NCBI GenBank assembly: GCA_034440615.1
Contig: JAOTOM010005095.1
Coordinates: 846,001 to 910,000, forward strand
DNA: 64,000 nt
DNA from: Ashinkailepas kermadecensis
Taxonomy: Eukaryota > Arthropoda > Thecostraca > Neolepadidae
Direction: 5' to 3'
Shown: positions 1 to 12,529 of the stretch, piece by piece
Numbering within the stretch: position 1 is the stretch's first letter
Layout of the letters: each line of letters begins with the position of its first letter
Translations under genes and position numbers: made by a program
Notes under the pieces: generated by a model
What the model saw: the letters and a program-made list of their open reading frames with translations, nothing else
Database searches by the model: none
Told to the model about the DNA's origin: nothing

Positions 1-975
1 GTAAAGCTGGAGGAACGAAATTCGCAGGGTGGAGGGCACGGTAGTGAACTCTATTGTGTGCAATTTTCGTGACCTTAAGTCAATATTTTCAAGTTCAAAT
101 GAGGTCAGATTGGCAAAATTTTCCGGTTTTGCGTGGCTTGGCTTGTCATCGTTATGGATCGCTGTGATTGTGTTTAAATGCTCAAAAATGGGCATCAATG
201 ATGTTTTGGACATTACTAATGATGCAATGCCTATGCTAGACCCAACATTTGACCTCAGGTCACCTATATAGCACCACTTTATCAGGTCAGTTACCTGTTC
301 CAGTTACCGGAACCGGCCGCCCGCCCGACTGCTCCGTCGGGCAGCTCGGAGCAATCGGCTTCGTGAAGAAGGGAGTAAAGTACATGAATAAAGTATGGAA
401 ACGCAATGACAAACAGTACAAATGACAACCAGTAGTGCATTTATGGCAACATTCCAGTTGATCAAGTTTGGTTCCATTAACCTGTCATGAACTTGAACTG
501 ACTTGATCTTGGTGACCTAACATGACCTTGAAACTATACAGCATATCAATATGCATCAAACAAGTCGCTAGTGTTGCCTAGAACACTTCCCTTTTGTCAG
601 TATACTGGAAGCGCATCAGCGCCAATTTTTTTTGTCTGGCGCTATAACATTTTTTTAATTTAGCGGCCCCTAACTTGAAAAATTTTCGGCCGATTTCCAT
701 TTGTCTTGCTTTAAACGACGCGCCGTTCATTTCTAAGTAGGTACACCGAAAATCTCGTATATCGACCGGTAAAATCTGCCGTTATTTGCGAAAAACCGGA
801 GGGGTGGGCGGATTTCGCCCCCCTCCAGTGCGCGTGTTAAGACTGTGCAAGTTAACTTAGCTATTCGTATGTTCTAGCGTAACCACTTGCGGGTAGCAGT
901 GTTAAATAATTGACCATCTGCTCCTAATTTTCGCCTCATTCCCTCCGATTAAGATTCCCTCATTCCCTCCCTCAT
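1..975. other. Intergenic or intronic sequence, no gene seen
   Basis: No recognisable protein or RNA. The only short open frame (29-271) resembles nothing known to me. A GC-rich inverted repeat near 312-345 could form a small hairpin. This stretch may be the last intron of the PSMC2 gene to the right, but no upstream PSMC2 exon was found in it. Confidence 0.5.
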
Positions 976-1850
976 CCCTCGGTCCCTCGACGGACCGACT
1001 GACCACACTCGACGGACTGACTGACCACACTCGACGGACTGACTGACCACACTCGACGGACCGACTGACCACACTCGACGGACTGACTGACCACACTCGA
1101 CGGACCGACTGACCACACTCGACGGACTGACTGACCACACTCGACGGACTGACTGACCACACTCGACGGACCGACTGACCACACTCGACGGACCGACTGA
1201 CCACACTCGACGGACCGACTGACCACACTCGACGGACCGACTGACCACACTCGACGGACTGACTGACCACACTCGACGGACTGACTGACCACACTCGACG
1301 GACCGACTGACCACACTCGACGGACTGACTGACCACACTCGACGGACCGACTGACCACACTCGACGGACCGACTGACCACACTCGACGGACTGACTGACC
1401 ACACTCGACGGACTGACTGACCACACTCGACGGACCGACTGACCACACTCGACGGACCGACTGACCACACTCGACGGACCGACTGACCACACTCGACGGA
1501 CCGACTGACCACACTCGACGGACTGACCGAATGCTGACCACACTCGACGGACCGACTGACCACACTCGACGGACTGACTGACCACACTCGACGGACTGAC
1601 TGACCACACTCGACGGACTGACTGACCACACTCGACGGACTGACTGACCACACTCGACGGACTGACTGACCACACTCGACGGACTGACTGACCACACTCG
1701 ACGGACTGACTGACCACACTCGACGGACTGACTGACCACACTCGACGGACTGACTGACCACACTCGACGGACTGACTGACCACACTCGACGGACTGACTG
1801 ACCACACTCGACGGACCGACTGACCACACTCGACGGACCGACTGACCACA
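976..1850. repeat. 22-bp minisatellite, about 39 copies
   Basis: The monomer is CACACTCGACGGAC followed by TGACTGAC or CGACTGAC. One C/T position alternates irregularly between copies, and one disrupted unit lies near 1,525. The unit length is not a multiple of three and contains no minus-strand stop, so all three minus frames stay open for about 300 codons. Those frames are by-products of the array, not genes. Confidence 0.95.
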
Positions 1851-2774
1851 TGGTCAGTCGGACCGCATGGTGCGCCAGTCGCGCACCATGCGGCCACACC
1901 TAGCACAGGTCAGTCATGTGCCGGAACTTGGAGGGAGGGGCTCGGTCGACGACTCCGATCAGCGCCCTGCCCTGCATGTGAGACCGCATATGGCGGTGGC
2001 GTGACACCATGCACAGGAGCACAGTAGGAGGCGCTCGGCCGGCCGCTGTCGCGTCGGAACTGACCAAGAGCAGCACATTAGTCGACAGCCAGTGTTCGAG
2101 GCGTCAACTGCGACGTCAGCGCGAGTCAGCGTCGGCCGACGGGCGACGGTTTCCGCTCCGGGCGTTAATGGCAGTTCGGACACATGGGAGCAGCGTTAAA
2201 ATAATGGGCTTTCGCTAGGTGTGAGATGACGAAACGAGTACAGTAGAATGTCGAAATTTGTCATGGAATTAGTGTCATTGAAAATGCTTTTGATGTCTTT
2301 CTGACTCAAATTTGGCTAATGGCGTACTTATGACTGTACCTTAATCATTTGTTTTGATATTTCGAATTTAAGAAGAGCTTTATTATGGATAGCGAGAAAA
2401 AAAACTATACAATAAACTGGTATTGTATGCCATTATCACATAGCTAATCCCTTTACCTGAACTTGCATTGCGAAATGTTGGTGTATCACCATACCTTATC
2501 GAGAGCATGAGCATGGCACTTATGAACAGGATACTTTTGGAAAGGAGACACGAAGACTTCATAAGCACGCATCAAGAAGCAGGATGTCGGTACTTCTTGG
2601 AGAAGGATGTCGATTGAGTGTTCAGAATGTGTTATATTCCACTCTATTTCACCAATAATTTATCACTGCATGGGAGCCAAACGCATTTCGAAAGAGGGTC
2701 CAAAAGCTGACTTCATTATAGTATGTTAATTTCTCTTTATTAATTTTCCTCATTTTTTTATGTCACCTGTGCTC
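1851..2774. other. Unassigned spacer
   Basis: GC-rich to about 2,215, including CATGGTGCGC and GCGCACCATG facing each other near 1,866-1,892, which could pair. AT-rich after that. No recognisable coding sequence on either strand. Confidence 0.5.
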
Positions 2775-3105
2775 TCATCAGGGGCGGATATTCGGGCATG
2801 TCCTTTCATGGAAATGTGCCGCTCCTCTGGGAAGGCTTGAGTGTACCCCTCAATTTTTTTTCAGTTATAGGTCCCTTTCTGAGAGGAAAGAGAGCCCATT
2901 AGATGGAAAGGCGCCCCTCAGGGAAGACCCCAGTGCACCCTCCATCGAATTTTAAGCCACAGGTGCCCCTCCACAAGACTCGAGTGCACCCCGTCGAGTT
3001 TTTCAGCCAGAGGTGCCCCTCAAAGCAAAGGTGCCCCTTCAGGTACTCTCGAAGTGGCGTCCCTACGGACATGTGCCCCCATGGCAATTCCTGGATCCGC
3101 TCCTG
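2775..3105 (+). repeat. Dispersed repeat, copy 1 of 2
   Basis: This block matches the reverse complement of 40,244-40,540. The most similar part is the motif GTGCCCCCATG near 3,075 followed by ATTCCTGGAT, present in both. Inside, short phrases of the form AGGTGCCCCTC recur at intervals of about 40-55 bp, so the element is itself weakly repetitive. No coding capacity is evident. Probably a decayed non-autonomous transposon of unknown class. Confidence 0.6.
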
Positions 3106-3821
<716 letters not shown>

Positions 3822-5660
3822 GCGGCGACACACGCTGAGCCAGTTCCGAACCGTGCTGCAGCCACCAGCTGACGGCCGACATGTGACGTCACGTTGCCAT
3901 GGTGATTGTGGCAACACTGCGGGCTGTTGTGTGACGTGACGGGGTGACCGTCACGGTACCGGTACGGGTGCTGCTGAATCACGCGCACACCGGCAGCCGC
4001 ACCTCGTGGGCCGCAAATGCACTGAAACTCAAGCTAAACCGGTAATACATGTGACTAAGACAAGTGGCGGAAAGTTTGGTGCGGTTCGGCACGGTGGCCA
4101 ACGACAAAGCCTTGGTCGCTGCTGAGGGAATGGGTGGGGACTCGTCCGTCGAACCGTGCACACCGCTCGCGCAGGACTCGTCATACAACGGCGTACCGCT
4201 GTTATACTCGACACCCATTATAATTGGTGGAGAGAGCTGCCCTGACCGGGTAGCGACATTTTGGTCAGGTTTGAACTCAGCTTTGTAGGTCATTACAATA
4301 CTGCACTTGGGGGGTGAAACGGTTCAAGGTACTATACGCTAAGCTATCCATAGTAGTGCCATTCTGATGTCAGCTTGCGAGATCAGATATTATATCTGTA
4401 TGTTACACGATATTTTGGTTTGATTTTCAAAAATCTTGTGCTATTGTGATCGTTCAAGTCGCAACCAACCTTTCTGTACCTTTCCATCTTACCTTATGAT
4501 GGAAAAACATTGCTTACATACGCATGGGTGTAACAACGGATTCTAAATTTGGGAGGGGGGGGGGGGACAAACCAGGGATGCGGTAAGTTTGAACAGGATA
4601 GAGGGGTCTCTATCCTGTGTCCGCGGGTGGGTGGCACCGCGGACGCAGGTGGGTCCGCGGTGGGCTGGCATGGGAAGCAGTGATGGGCGGTGGAGACAAG
4701 GATCGGTGGGGCGGTCGAGTCGAGGGTCGGAGGGGCGGTCGAGTCGAGGATCGGCTGGGCGTTGAGGAGGGAGGTGTGCCGGACTCCGGGAGCCGGCTGC
4801 TGGTGGACTGGTAGGGCGGTTGGGAGCTGGTGTTGGGCTGGGTGTATCGTGGTTCCGGCAATGAGCAAGCGCGTTCGCCATGGCCGAGTTCGCCAATAAC
4901 GAAGGCGGCGGCACCGTAGTGGTAGAGGCACGTAGAGTCGTACCTCGTATAGCTTGTCATGGATGTGTACGTGTGATGGCAGCTGCAGTGAGTTGAATGA
5001 GATAACTATGTTTGTGCTTTGTTGCTCATGCTTCCCGTCTAATGTTTATCGTGGCTGTTGCGTCGAGGAAGGCTGTGTCGTCAAGCAGTGTAGCGATGCT
5101 GTCTGGTGGCACGTTATCCAATTCTGGGGCGCAAATGTAGCCCCGGCTGGTGTTCATTGTACGATGGATGCGGAGCGTGAAGGAACAACACTGATTATTG
5201 AAGGGGTTTTGCGTCTAGAAGTGTTTGTGTGAGTTGTCATGAAATATTTACCGATGTTCGACCAGTGGCGTACATATGATTTGCGCTTGCGCGGCTACTA
5301 CCTATACCGCAGAAAACTAGCGCCCAGGAGCCCTGGTATCTTAACTGCGGGAGAGGACAATCTCCGCACACTTCGTATGACCGTTTCTGCCCTGTGTACA
5401 TTAAAGAAAAGGAGATGCTTTCATTGAAATTTACACCTAACATTTCGTTTCGAGAAGCCCGAAATATGTACCTTAGTACACATCCAGAAATTTCGTACGC
5501 TGCCAAAGCAGCAACACTACCACCAATTAGAAAGACCCCTACCCGCCCGGAGCAGTACGAGTAGGGTTGTGCTGCTGTGCTGATAGGTTAGCTTGTAGCT
5601 CTGCTGCGATCATTTGGGGTCGCATGGCCCCCGCTGTCCCCTATGGCGACTGGAGAAGTG
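3822..5660. other. PSMC2 3' flank and intergenic sequence
   Basis: The start is presumably PSMC2 3' UTR. A run of G lies at 4,553-4,566. Near 4,705-4,760 a GGGGCGGTCGAGTCGAGG motif is repeated at about 27-bp spacing. The open frames of 60-145 codons around 4,500-5,000 resemble nothing I know and overlap on both strands, as expected of GC-rich non-coding DNA. Confidence 0.5.
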
Positions 5661-6034
5661 ATGGCGGAGGATGAAGCACAGCCTGCACGCTCCCGTGCAG
5701 GGGTTACCCGCCCAGGATACAGCCACGGTCCCCCTTGAGTGTGATGGAAACTGGCAGGAGGTACAGAGAAGCGTCCAGGCAAGTCCACATCGTCCTCCCC
5801 ACCAAAGTCCACCCCTTCTACCACGCCACCTTCGAAATCACCACCTTCCACTTTCCATCCGTCCTCCAACCTCCCCAGTCCCCTCACGCACCACCACCAC
5901 CACCACCTCCAAATCCCTCTTATCTACATCCTCCCTTCCAGAATCCTCCCTTCCCGTGAGGCAGGCCTTCCCCCATCCTCCACGTCTGCTTCCGCACCTC
6001 CATCGCCTTCACGCAACACCCACCGACCAATCCA

Positions 6035-6347
6035 TATCTCCGATGCAAGCTTTCACTACCAGGAAGCTGATAGGCGTGCCCGCGAGGCCAAACGAGCACG
6101 ACTCGCCCAGATGGAGAGGGCCCGGACGGGAGGCCGCCAAGGGACTGACAAGTCTCTACCCCCCAAGGCCAACCACCCTATTTCCGCGACGGCGAGTGGA
6201 AGGACCGGCTCCGCCGGGCAACGAGATGGGCCCCCCTCCGCCTCCACCCCGTTTGGGGCCCCAGAAAAGAGGAATGCCGCTGTCGGGTTCCCCACCAGCG
6301 GAAGCGTCACCGCGTTCTCGCCCCAGGACCCAGTCGCTGGGACCTAG
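6035..6347 (+). pseudogene. LINE ORF1 C-terminal remnant
   Basis: One frame encodes a highly charged, coiled-coil-prone stretch (EADRRAREAKRARLAQMERA, near 6,066-6,125) followed by a low-complexity Ser/Thr/Pro tail ending at 6,345. This resembles the basic C-terminal region of nucleic-acid-binding ORF1 proteins of I-type LINEs. The first part of ORF1 (about 5,670-6,030) survives only as proline-rich fragments in shifting frames. No CCHC knuckle could be found, so assignment rests mainly on position just upstream of the endonuclease. Confidence 0.45.
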
Positions 6348-6530
6348 TCGAAGTGAACCCCCGGAGTGAACATACTCCGTCCCTGGGAAAGGTACGAAGC
6401 TTTAATCCCCTACGCTCTTTCCTATACAGCGACAATTTATCGTGCAACTCCTTTTATTTCATACAGAAACAAGGACTGTTTATATCTGTAAAGTTTCCCG
6501 AAGTCTGTTTTAACCTTTAAATCGCCCATC

Positions 6531-7408
6531 ATGCAAGATTTTTTACAGTGGAACTGTAGAGGTTTTAGAACTAGTGCCCCAGAACTCCAGAGAGTTCTTA
6601 ATCAACGGTGCCCATTAGTAGTATGCCTGCAGGAGACGAAACTTAGACCAGAGCACCAGATATCTATTAAAAGTTATTCTGTTGTCCGCAAAGATGTCCT
6701 ACTAGACACCATTGCTCACGGCGGGGTGCTTCTGGCTCTGCACCATAGCGTTCCCGGAAAGGAGATATCGTTGAAAACTGACTTGCAGGCGGTGGCTGTG
6801 CGTATCCTCTTAAACCGTCGGGCTCTTACTGTGTGTACCCTGTATCTCCCCCTGGTGTTGTACTCCCAATCAATGATCTGGGGAAGCTCTTGCCTCAACT
6901 CCCGCCTCCACTCCTTCTTTTAGGAGACTTTAACTCTCATCACACCGTGTGGGGATGCGTTGATGTTAACTCTCGTGGGCGTCTCTTGGAAAATTGTATT
7001 CTAAAGACATCTCTTTGCATTTTAAACACAGGCGCAGGCACCCATTTTAGCCTCCCATCAGGTCTTACTTCAGTTTTAGATCTTAGTCTCGTGAGCCCAC
7101 AGTTGGTGAACAGTTTTGAATGGACGGTTGACGAGGACCCATTGGGGCGCGACCACTTTCCCACCTGGTTGCACTATCAAGGAAGTCCCATATTGGGGCC
7201 CCGGCCACAACGATGGAACTTTAAGAAAGCGGATTGGAAAATGTTTGAAGACAAGGTACAGCGTGTATTTTGTGATCACTATAATAAACCACCAGTCTCA
7301 ATAGACATTCACATCTCTCCTCTTAGGATGTACCACCGAATGTATCCCGAGAACCACTGGGTCCTCCCGGCGTACACCAGTTCCGTGGTGGACACACGAA
7401 TGTCGTGA
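6531..7408 (+). pseudogene. LINE ORF2 apurinic-type endonuclease domain
   Basis: Starts with ATG at 6,531. The first segment carries WNCRGF and the catalytic glutamate in LQETK. A frameshift near 6,830-6,900 moves the reading to the next frame, which carries LLGDFNSHHTVWG, SVLDLSLVS and the GRDHFP box. These are the metal-binding and catalytic motifs of the exonuclease-endonuclease-phosphatase family used by LINEs to nick target DNA. A stop at 7,406 cuts the frame before the RT domain. The motifs are well kept, so the copy is not very old. Confidence 0.85.
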
Positions 7409-7891
7409 TGCCATTCGAACTAGGCGACGCGCCTTTAGATCATTAAAGCAGGACAGAACCACCACACATTTAATAGAGTTTAAACGTGCTAGGGCTCTCG
7501 CGCGCCGTACGATACAGGAGGAAAGCAGTCTTCCTGGCTGGCGTATGTTACCTCTTTGAACCAATTTACTCCTCATTCTCTGATTTGGTCCCGACTTAAA
7601 AGAGTCTCAGGTCAATTCAGCACGATTCCTTTCCCTGTACTAGTCATTGGCGATCGTGAGGTAGCTCACCCATTGGATGTGGCAAATTAATTCGAAACTG
7701 CACTTGCATTCGGAGCTGAGAGAAGTCGAACCGGAACCACAGATAGAAGCTTCCTGCGCTATAAAACCATCTGCGAAAAGTCTGTGATTGACTTTTCTAC
7801 GCCGCAATATTTGTCATATAGCCAACCGTTTACCCAATCTGAAATAATATCGGCCATCTCCTCACTGAAAAGCGTCGCTGAGGGCCCGTGA

Positions 7892-9321
7892 ATGAATGAA
7901 TTGAATGAATTATTGAGGCATTTGCCAGCGGAGGTGACCACGGTGCTCTTAGGCGCGTTCAACCATTTATGGGAATTCGATCTAATCCCTCCAATGTGGA
8001 GGAATGCCACGGTTGTCCCGCTACTGAAACCTGGGAAAACTGGTACTGACCCTCTAAACTATCGACCGATTTCTTTGACGTCTGCTTTGTGCAAGTTATT
8101 TGAGAAAATGATAAATGCCCGTCTTTCGTGGTTTCTGGAAAAGCATGATCTCCTGGCAAATTGTCAATGCGGCTTTCGTAGAAATAGAAGTACAATCGAC
8201 CATATCGTGTCCATAGACACAGAGGTGAGGGTGGCGTTCCAGAGAAAGCGCCACATAGGTGCCGTGTTCTTCGACATTCAAAAAGCGTACAACACCACTC
8301 GGCGTCACGGAATCCTCCTGCACTTTTAAAGAAGGGAATTCGTGGTCATATGGGCAACTTTCTACATAACTTTTTAAAGGAAAGAAGATTTCTCATCCAT
8401 CGGGAATCACCTTTCCCGATGGTTCATCCAAGAGAACGGCGTCCCACAGGGAAGCGTTCTCAGCTTACCAATCTTCGGCATCATGATAGACGACATTGGT
8501 GATACTATTCCGCCGGCCATGGGACGCTCACTTTTCGTAGATGACTTTGCTATTTGGTCCTGCGCCTCAAAAACACCACCTTTGCAAAGACAGCTGCAAC
8601 TAGCAGTTGCAAGCCTGGAGAAGTGGGCAAACAGGAATGGATTTTCGTTTTCAGCAACAAAAACTGTCTCCCTCCATTTTTGTCGTCGTCGATGTTGTCA
8701 GGATATGCAAATTAAGCTGTCCAGCCCGTCGTGCGATTTTTAGGAGTGGAATTTGACCGACGTCTTACGTACAAGCACCACCTGAAGACCCTGCGTGGAA
8801 GGTGTTTTAGCGCACTGAACATATTGAAATGTGTTGCTCGTACTAATTATGGTGCAGATCGAGATACGCTCATGTTGTTATATCGTTCTTTGATACGCTC
8901 AATACTCGATGACGCCAGTTTTATCTTTGACGGTACAGCTGCAGCCAACAAGCGCACACTTGAAACCGTTCACCATACGGCTATCCGTATAGCAACGGGA
9001 GCATTTCGTACCTCACCCAAGATAAGTCTTCTAGCCGATGCGCATGAGCCCCCTCTTTGTCTGCGCAGAGAAAGGCTGGGAATGCGCAACGCCTTCAAAC
9101 TTCTCCAGCTCCCTGATCACACCGCTTACTTACATGTTTTCTCGCGACAATTGCCGGCCATTTTCTCCACAGATCGAAATGTGAATGTTGCTCTGTTCGG
9201 TGTGCACGTACGTAAACTTTTCCAAGAAAGCGGAGTTAGATTCCAAGGAATCCGGAAGGTCGAGCACATGGAGACCCCCATGGGAGTTGGTCGCACCCGA
9301 GGTGGATTTATCCCTCGTTAA
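7892..9321 (+). pseudogene. LINE ORF2 reverse transcriptase domain, frameshifted
   Basis: Visible RT motifs in order: LNYRPISLTSALCKLFEKMI (about 8,055-8,115), CGFRRNRST (8,169), FFDIQKAYN (8,269), NGVPQGSVLS in a shifted frame (about 8,437), then the catalytic box FVDDFAIW (8,538). The thumb region continues as FLGVEFDRRLTYKHHL (8,735) to about 9,130. Three frame changes (near 8,327, 8,480 and 8,740) break it. It would copy element RNA into cDNA at the nicked target. The YADD-type catalytic box reads FVDD, which keeps both aspartates. A few substitutions in conserved boxes (IQKAYN for SKAFD) suggest relaxed constraint. Confidence 0.87.
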
Positions 9322-9329
9322 GACCAGGA

Positions 9330-10227
9330 AAACCGATGTTGCTCCAGAAGAGTTCCGCTCACTGGCCCTTGAACACATCGAATCATTTCTTGAATGGGCG
9401 ATTACGTATACTGATGGTTCTCGAACGGAGGATGGTGTTGGCAGCGCATTTGTTTGCGGCTCTGTCACCCGATCATTTTCCCTCCCGAAGCGCGCATCTG
9501 TATATTCATCAGAACTTGTCTCCATTTTGAAAGCGCTTTGTTATATCGAAGTGTCAGGAGGAGATCGTCATGTGATTTTTACTGACTCCTTAAGCAGTCT
9601 TTTGGCCGTGAACACATTTTATCCCTCCAACCCACTTGTCCGTGATATCCTAAGATGTCTTACCGGGCTGCAACGCTTGGGACGGCGGGTAGTTCTGTGT
9701 TGGCTTCCTGGCCATGTTGGAATTGCTGCGAACAAGTTGGCGGACGCTGCGGCGAGGCGAGCAACGCATGCACCGTGCACTCGGTCGCTGCCGCTTCCCG
9801 CCACGGACCATTACCGACAGATCTCCATCTTCATCCTCAACAAGTGGCAAACAATGTGGGACGCGACCCAAGCGAACAAGCTGAGAGCCATCAAGCCACG
9901 TTTGGAATCATGGGGTCCCGTCGTATGCCTAGGAAAGAAGAGGTGACACTGTGTCGTCTCCGCACTTACAACACGCACGGTTACCTGCTGTGTGGTGACG
10001 GCAGACCCCAGTGTGCCACATGTCGATCACCACTGACAGTTCACCACGTTCTGATCTCGTGTCCTTCATATGCTGACCAACGTAGACGCTATTTTGGATC
10101 TCTCCAGATGTCTTCTCTTAGAACTGTTCTTTCCAACAGCTCTCCCATTGTCCGATCGGGACGACTAATTGATTTCTTATCCGAAGTGTCGTTTTTAACG
10201 ATATATACCCCTCATCGATATTCATGA
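9330..10227 (+). pseudogene. LINE ORF2 RNase H domain and Cys/His tail
   Basis: RNase H type 1 motifs are clear: YTDGSRTEDGVGSAF (first Asp, about 9,409), SSELVSILKAL (Glu, about 9,508), VIFTDSLSSLLAV (Asp, about 9,573), and WLPGHVGIAANKLADAAARR (His and last Asp, about 9,702). The frame changes near 9,930 into TLCRLRTYNTHGY and a terminal cluster CGDGRPQCATCRSPLTVHH then SCPSY, the Cys/His array found at the ORF2 end of I, R1 and related LINEs. RNase H would remove the RNA template during second-strand synthesis. Stop at 10,225-10,227. Confidence 0.88.
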
Positions 10228-10316
10228 CGTGTAAAATTTGTAACAAAATAAAATGGTGTCCGTGTACTGATGCTTGGTACCGCTTCTAACCGCATCTCCA
10301 TGATCATATAAGTTAT

Positions 10317-10368
10317 GGGCGCAATATGACCATAGTAGTCGAAGCGCCCGAAAACCCAAATAACTAAG
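10317..10368 (+). mobile_element. Ultra-short hairpin retroposon, copy 1
   Basis: Consensus orientation is plus. The stem GGGCGC (10,317) pairs with GCGCCC near 10,344. The loop contains ATATGACCA and AGTCGAA. The tail is AAAACCCAAATAACTAAG. It lies about 60 bp past the LINE 3' end. Flanks give no convincing target duplication, so this copy rests on similarity to the four others in the window. Confidence 0.7.
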
Positions 10369-10369
10369 T

Positions 10370-11165
10370 AGTGTGCCGGTCCGGCGTCAACCACTGGACG
10401 CCCGCGAGAGCGTGCCGGTCCGGCGTAAACCACTGGACATCTGCGAGAGTGTGCTGCCTCCACCGTGGCGCGACCAACACTTCCCCGTCCTCCATTGCTT
10501 CCGGCTATACCCCCCCCCAATACGTTATCTTTATTCCATTTTGTTTTCGGCGCGAATGATCCAGAACTTTTTAGAACTCTAGCTGTTGTCGATTCCGCCG
10601 TGAGCCGGTCAGCTCCCTCCCCGCGCATGTCACAGTTGCCTCAATTTTCTATGTTTCCGGCCGAACAACGTGGCCGTGCATCAACGTGGTGTCAGCTCTT
10701 TTCGTTTCGTCGTCCAGGACATGCCTTTCCGCCTGTCGGTGGGTTGCCATGACGATTTTAGCCGAGAAAGTCCAGCTGCAGGATCCTGCTGGTGGCCTGT
10801 TCTTCTCGTTGGGTCCTGTTTGTGTCAGCCGCAGATGTGGTCTCGACACGAGGAGGGTGAGGGGCGCACGGCCATGGGGCGCGAGGGCTGGTTTCTGGTA
10901 GACCATCCGAGCGTCTTTGAGGAAATGTAACACTTCCTACAGCCGTTTTGTTTTGGTGTACGCCAGCCAGGACCAAAACGACGGGGTGTGACTGTCTACC
11001 CCAAAATAATATTTATGAAATTAATGTTTTTTTTCCAAGATGGCAAAACAAAGCGGCCCAAATCCGGGGAGAAATCGGTATTTGGGGGTACCCTTGGTTG
11101 ATAGACCCAGGGCTGAGCTGCCCAACTGATCTTGCGATCCTACACCCCTGGTGCAGAGGGTTCCA
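10370..11165. other. Spacer with a 37-bp tandem duplication
   Basis: Near 10,374-10,448 the phrase GTGCCGGTCCGGCG plus the following 23 bases occurs twice. The rest shows overlapping open frames on both strands with no recognisable product. Confidence 0.5.
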
Positions 11166-11585
11166 GCGCTCAGGGTCGATGAGAGTGGACTGTGGCGCTG
11201 CTCTGAGCAGTGTGACTGAGCCTACGTCGGCGGCCGGACGGCCGCCCGACTGCCGCTCAGGGTCGATGAGGGTGGACTGTGGCGCTGCTCTGAGCAGTGT
11301 CACTGAGCCTACGTCGGCGGCCGGACGGCCGCCGACGTAGGTCGATGAGAGTGGACTGTGGCGCTGCTCGTCACTGAGCCTACGTCGGCGGCCGGACGGC
11401 CGCCGACGTAGGTCGATGAGAGTGGACTGTGGCGCTGCTCTGAGCAGTGTCACTGAGCCTACGTCGGCGGCCGGACGGCCGCCCGACTGCCGCTCAGGGT
11501 CGATGAGGGTGGACTGTGGCGGTGCTCTGAGCAGTGTGACTGAGCCTACGTCGGCGGCCGGACGGCCGCCCGACTGCCGCTCATT
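11166..11585. repeat. 87-bp GC-rich tandem array with embedded palindromes
   Basis: About five units beginning TCAGGGTCGATGAG or TAGGTCGATGAGAG. Full units are 87 bp; two shortened units are about 70 bp. The short units end in a near-perfect palindrome, CCTACGTCGGCGGCCG, GA, then its complement, at 11,308-11,341 and 11,378-11,411. Full units carry only the left arm followed by CCCGACTGCCGC. The minus frames stay open through the array by chance. Confidence 0.9.
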
Positions 11586-12074
11586 AGCCGTTGCTAAATT
11601 CCAGTTAATAGAAAGCAGTCAGCAGCAGCTCTTCCGAACCAAGTATTCGCGTTCCAGACGAGGTTTCCCTAGACTACCACTCAAGCCACAATGAGTCCTC
11701 GGGCTCCCAGCTGGAATACAACTTCTCTACAGCAACCATGAACATAAGAGCCAATAGGGCAGAATTGAATCTTCCATGCCAATGATTTTCAGTTTCGCAT
11801 AGTGCCAATGAGCGTTCACTGGAAACAAGGGCCTCCTCAAACGTGTTTTCCACACCAATAATTTCATGTTTTCTACACTGATGATCACACCACACCCATA
11901 ATCTACGCCCATTGCTTTTTCTTTTGCATGGATATTGTGAAGAAGAAAAAAAACAATGCAGGGAAACCTTTTAAAAGATCTTTATATGTGATCAGCTTAT
12001 CGAAATTATTATCAAACAGGAACAGGAAGCTGAGAGCTAAGTGGTAACAGGAAGCTAAGAGATACCAAACACGT
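11586..12074. other. Unassigned spacer
   Basis: No gene or repeat recognised. The last 40 bases contain AAGCTGAGAGCTAAG and AAGCTAAGAGATACC. Related wording (CTAAGGGATATCGAACACG) reappears just right of the Penelope composite near 17,730, so the sequence around this insertion site was already slightly repetitive. Confidence 0.45.
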
Positions 12075-12130
12075 GGGTGCGAATGATCAACTCTGGTCGA
12101 AGCGCCCTAAAGCCCAAATAACAAACAAAC
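12075..12130 (+). mobile_element. Ultra-short hairpin retroposon, copy 2, split from its right flank
   Basis: Stem GGGTGC/GCGCCC, then CTAAAGCCCAAATAAC and an (AAAC) tail. Its left flank AGAGATACCAAACACG (12,058-12,073) matches AGAGACATCAAACACG at 17,709-17,724 in 14 of 16 positions. That second copy lies on the far side of the Penelope composite. Taken together, the Penelope pair landed in the tail of this already inserted small element. Confidence 0.78.
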
Positions 12131-12220
12131 AGAGATTGTGTGTAAATAAAATATATACACGACCTTCAATATACCAGGAGGTGCTGAGTTTACATCAAAA
12201 GTAACGATAAGGGTTGTACT

Positions 12221-12275
12221 TTATTGCTCAACGTTTCGGCCAGGGGCCATCGTCAGGAGTGATGAAAAAAAGCTC
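12221..12275 (-). ncRNA. Hammerhead-like ribozyme motif, left Penelope copy
   Basis: On the minus strand: CTC, CTGACGA, T, GGCC-CCT-GGCC, GAAAC, GTT, GAG. CTGANGA and GAAA are the two invariant hammerhead core strings; GGCC/GGCC forms stem II; CTC/GAG forms stem I, with flanking T-run and AAAG able to extend it. Penelope-like elements are known to carry minimal hammerheads. The extra T before stem II and a helix III reduced to ACGT are deviations. Confidence 0.6.
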
Positions 12276-12529
12276 AAGTTTAAACCATTGAAATAATCAC
12301 GCGGGAAAAAAGCGTGCAAAAAGACACGTGAAATGCAGAAAAACCTCCTCAGTGGTGCAGACACTCACAGAAACTCCAAACCAGAAACAAACTATGTCAA
12401 GAAGGAATCCTCTGAGGAAGCCCGAGCCGATGGTCCATATACATATCGATGCATACACTCACGCACATATAGACATATATCCAATATAACGCGTAATGCA
12501 TACTATATATAATTTATGTTTATGTAATT

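Larger units (their letters stand above)
5661..10255 (+). mobile_element. Decayed I-clade LINE with ORF1 remnant, EN, RT, RNase H
   Basis: A nearly full-length non-LTR retrotransposon. In order: a proline- and arginine-rich ORF1 remnant, an apurinic-type endonuclease (6.5-7.3 kb), a reverse transcriptase (7.9-9.3 kb), an RNase H domain (9.4-9.75 kb), and a Cys/His-rich tail (to 10,227). The RNase H plus terminal Cys/His tail places it in the I superfamily (I or related clades). At least five frameshifts break ORF2, so it is inactive. The 3' end is near 10,255 after AACAAAATAAAATGG. No convincing target-site duplication was found. Confidence 0.88.

Noticed and set aside
902..1906. Three overlapping minus-strand frames of 285-334 codons
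   Set aside because: They are three readings of one stop-free 22-bp minisatellite with no start context or homology.
4494..4960. Proline-rich minus-strand frames of 116-145 codons
   Set aside because: GC-rich repetitive DNA with three overlapping frames and no recognisable domain.
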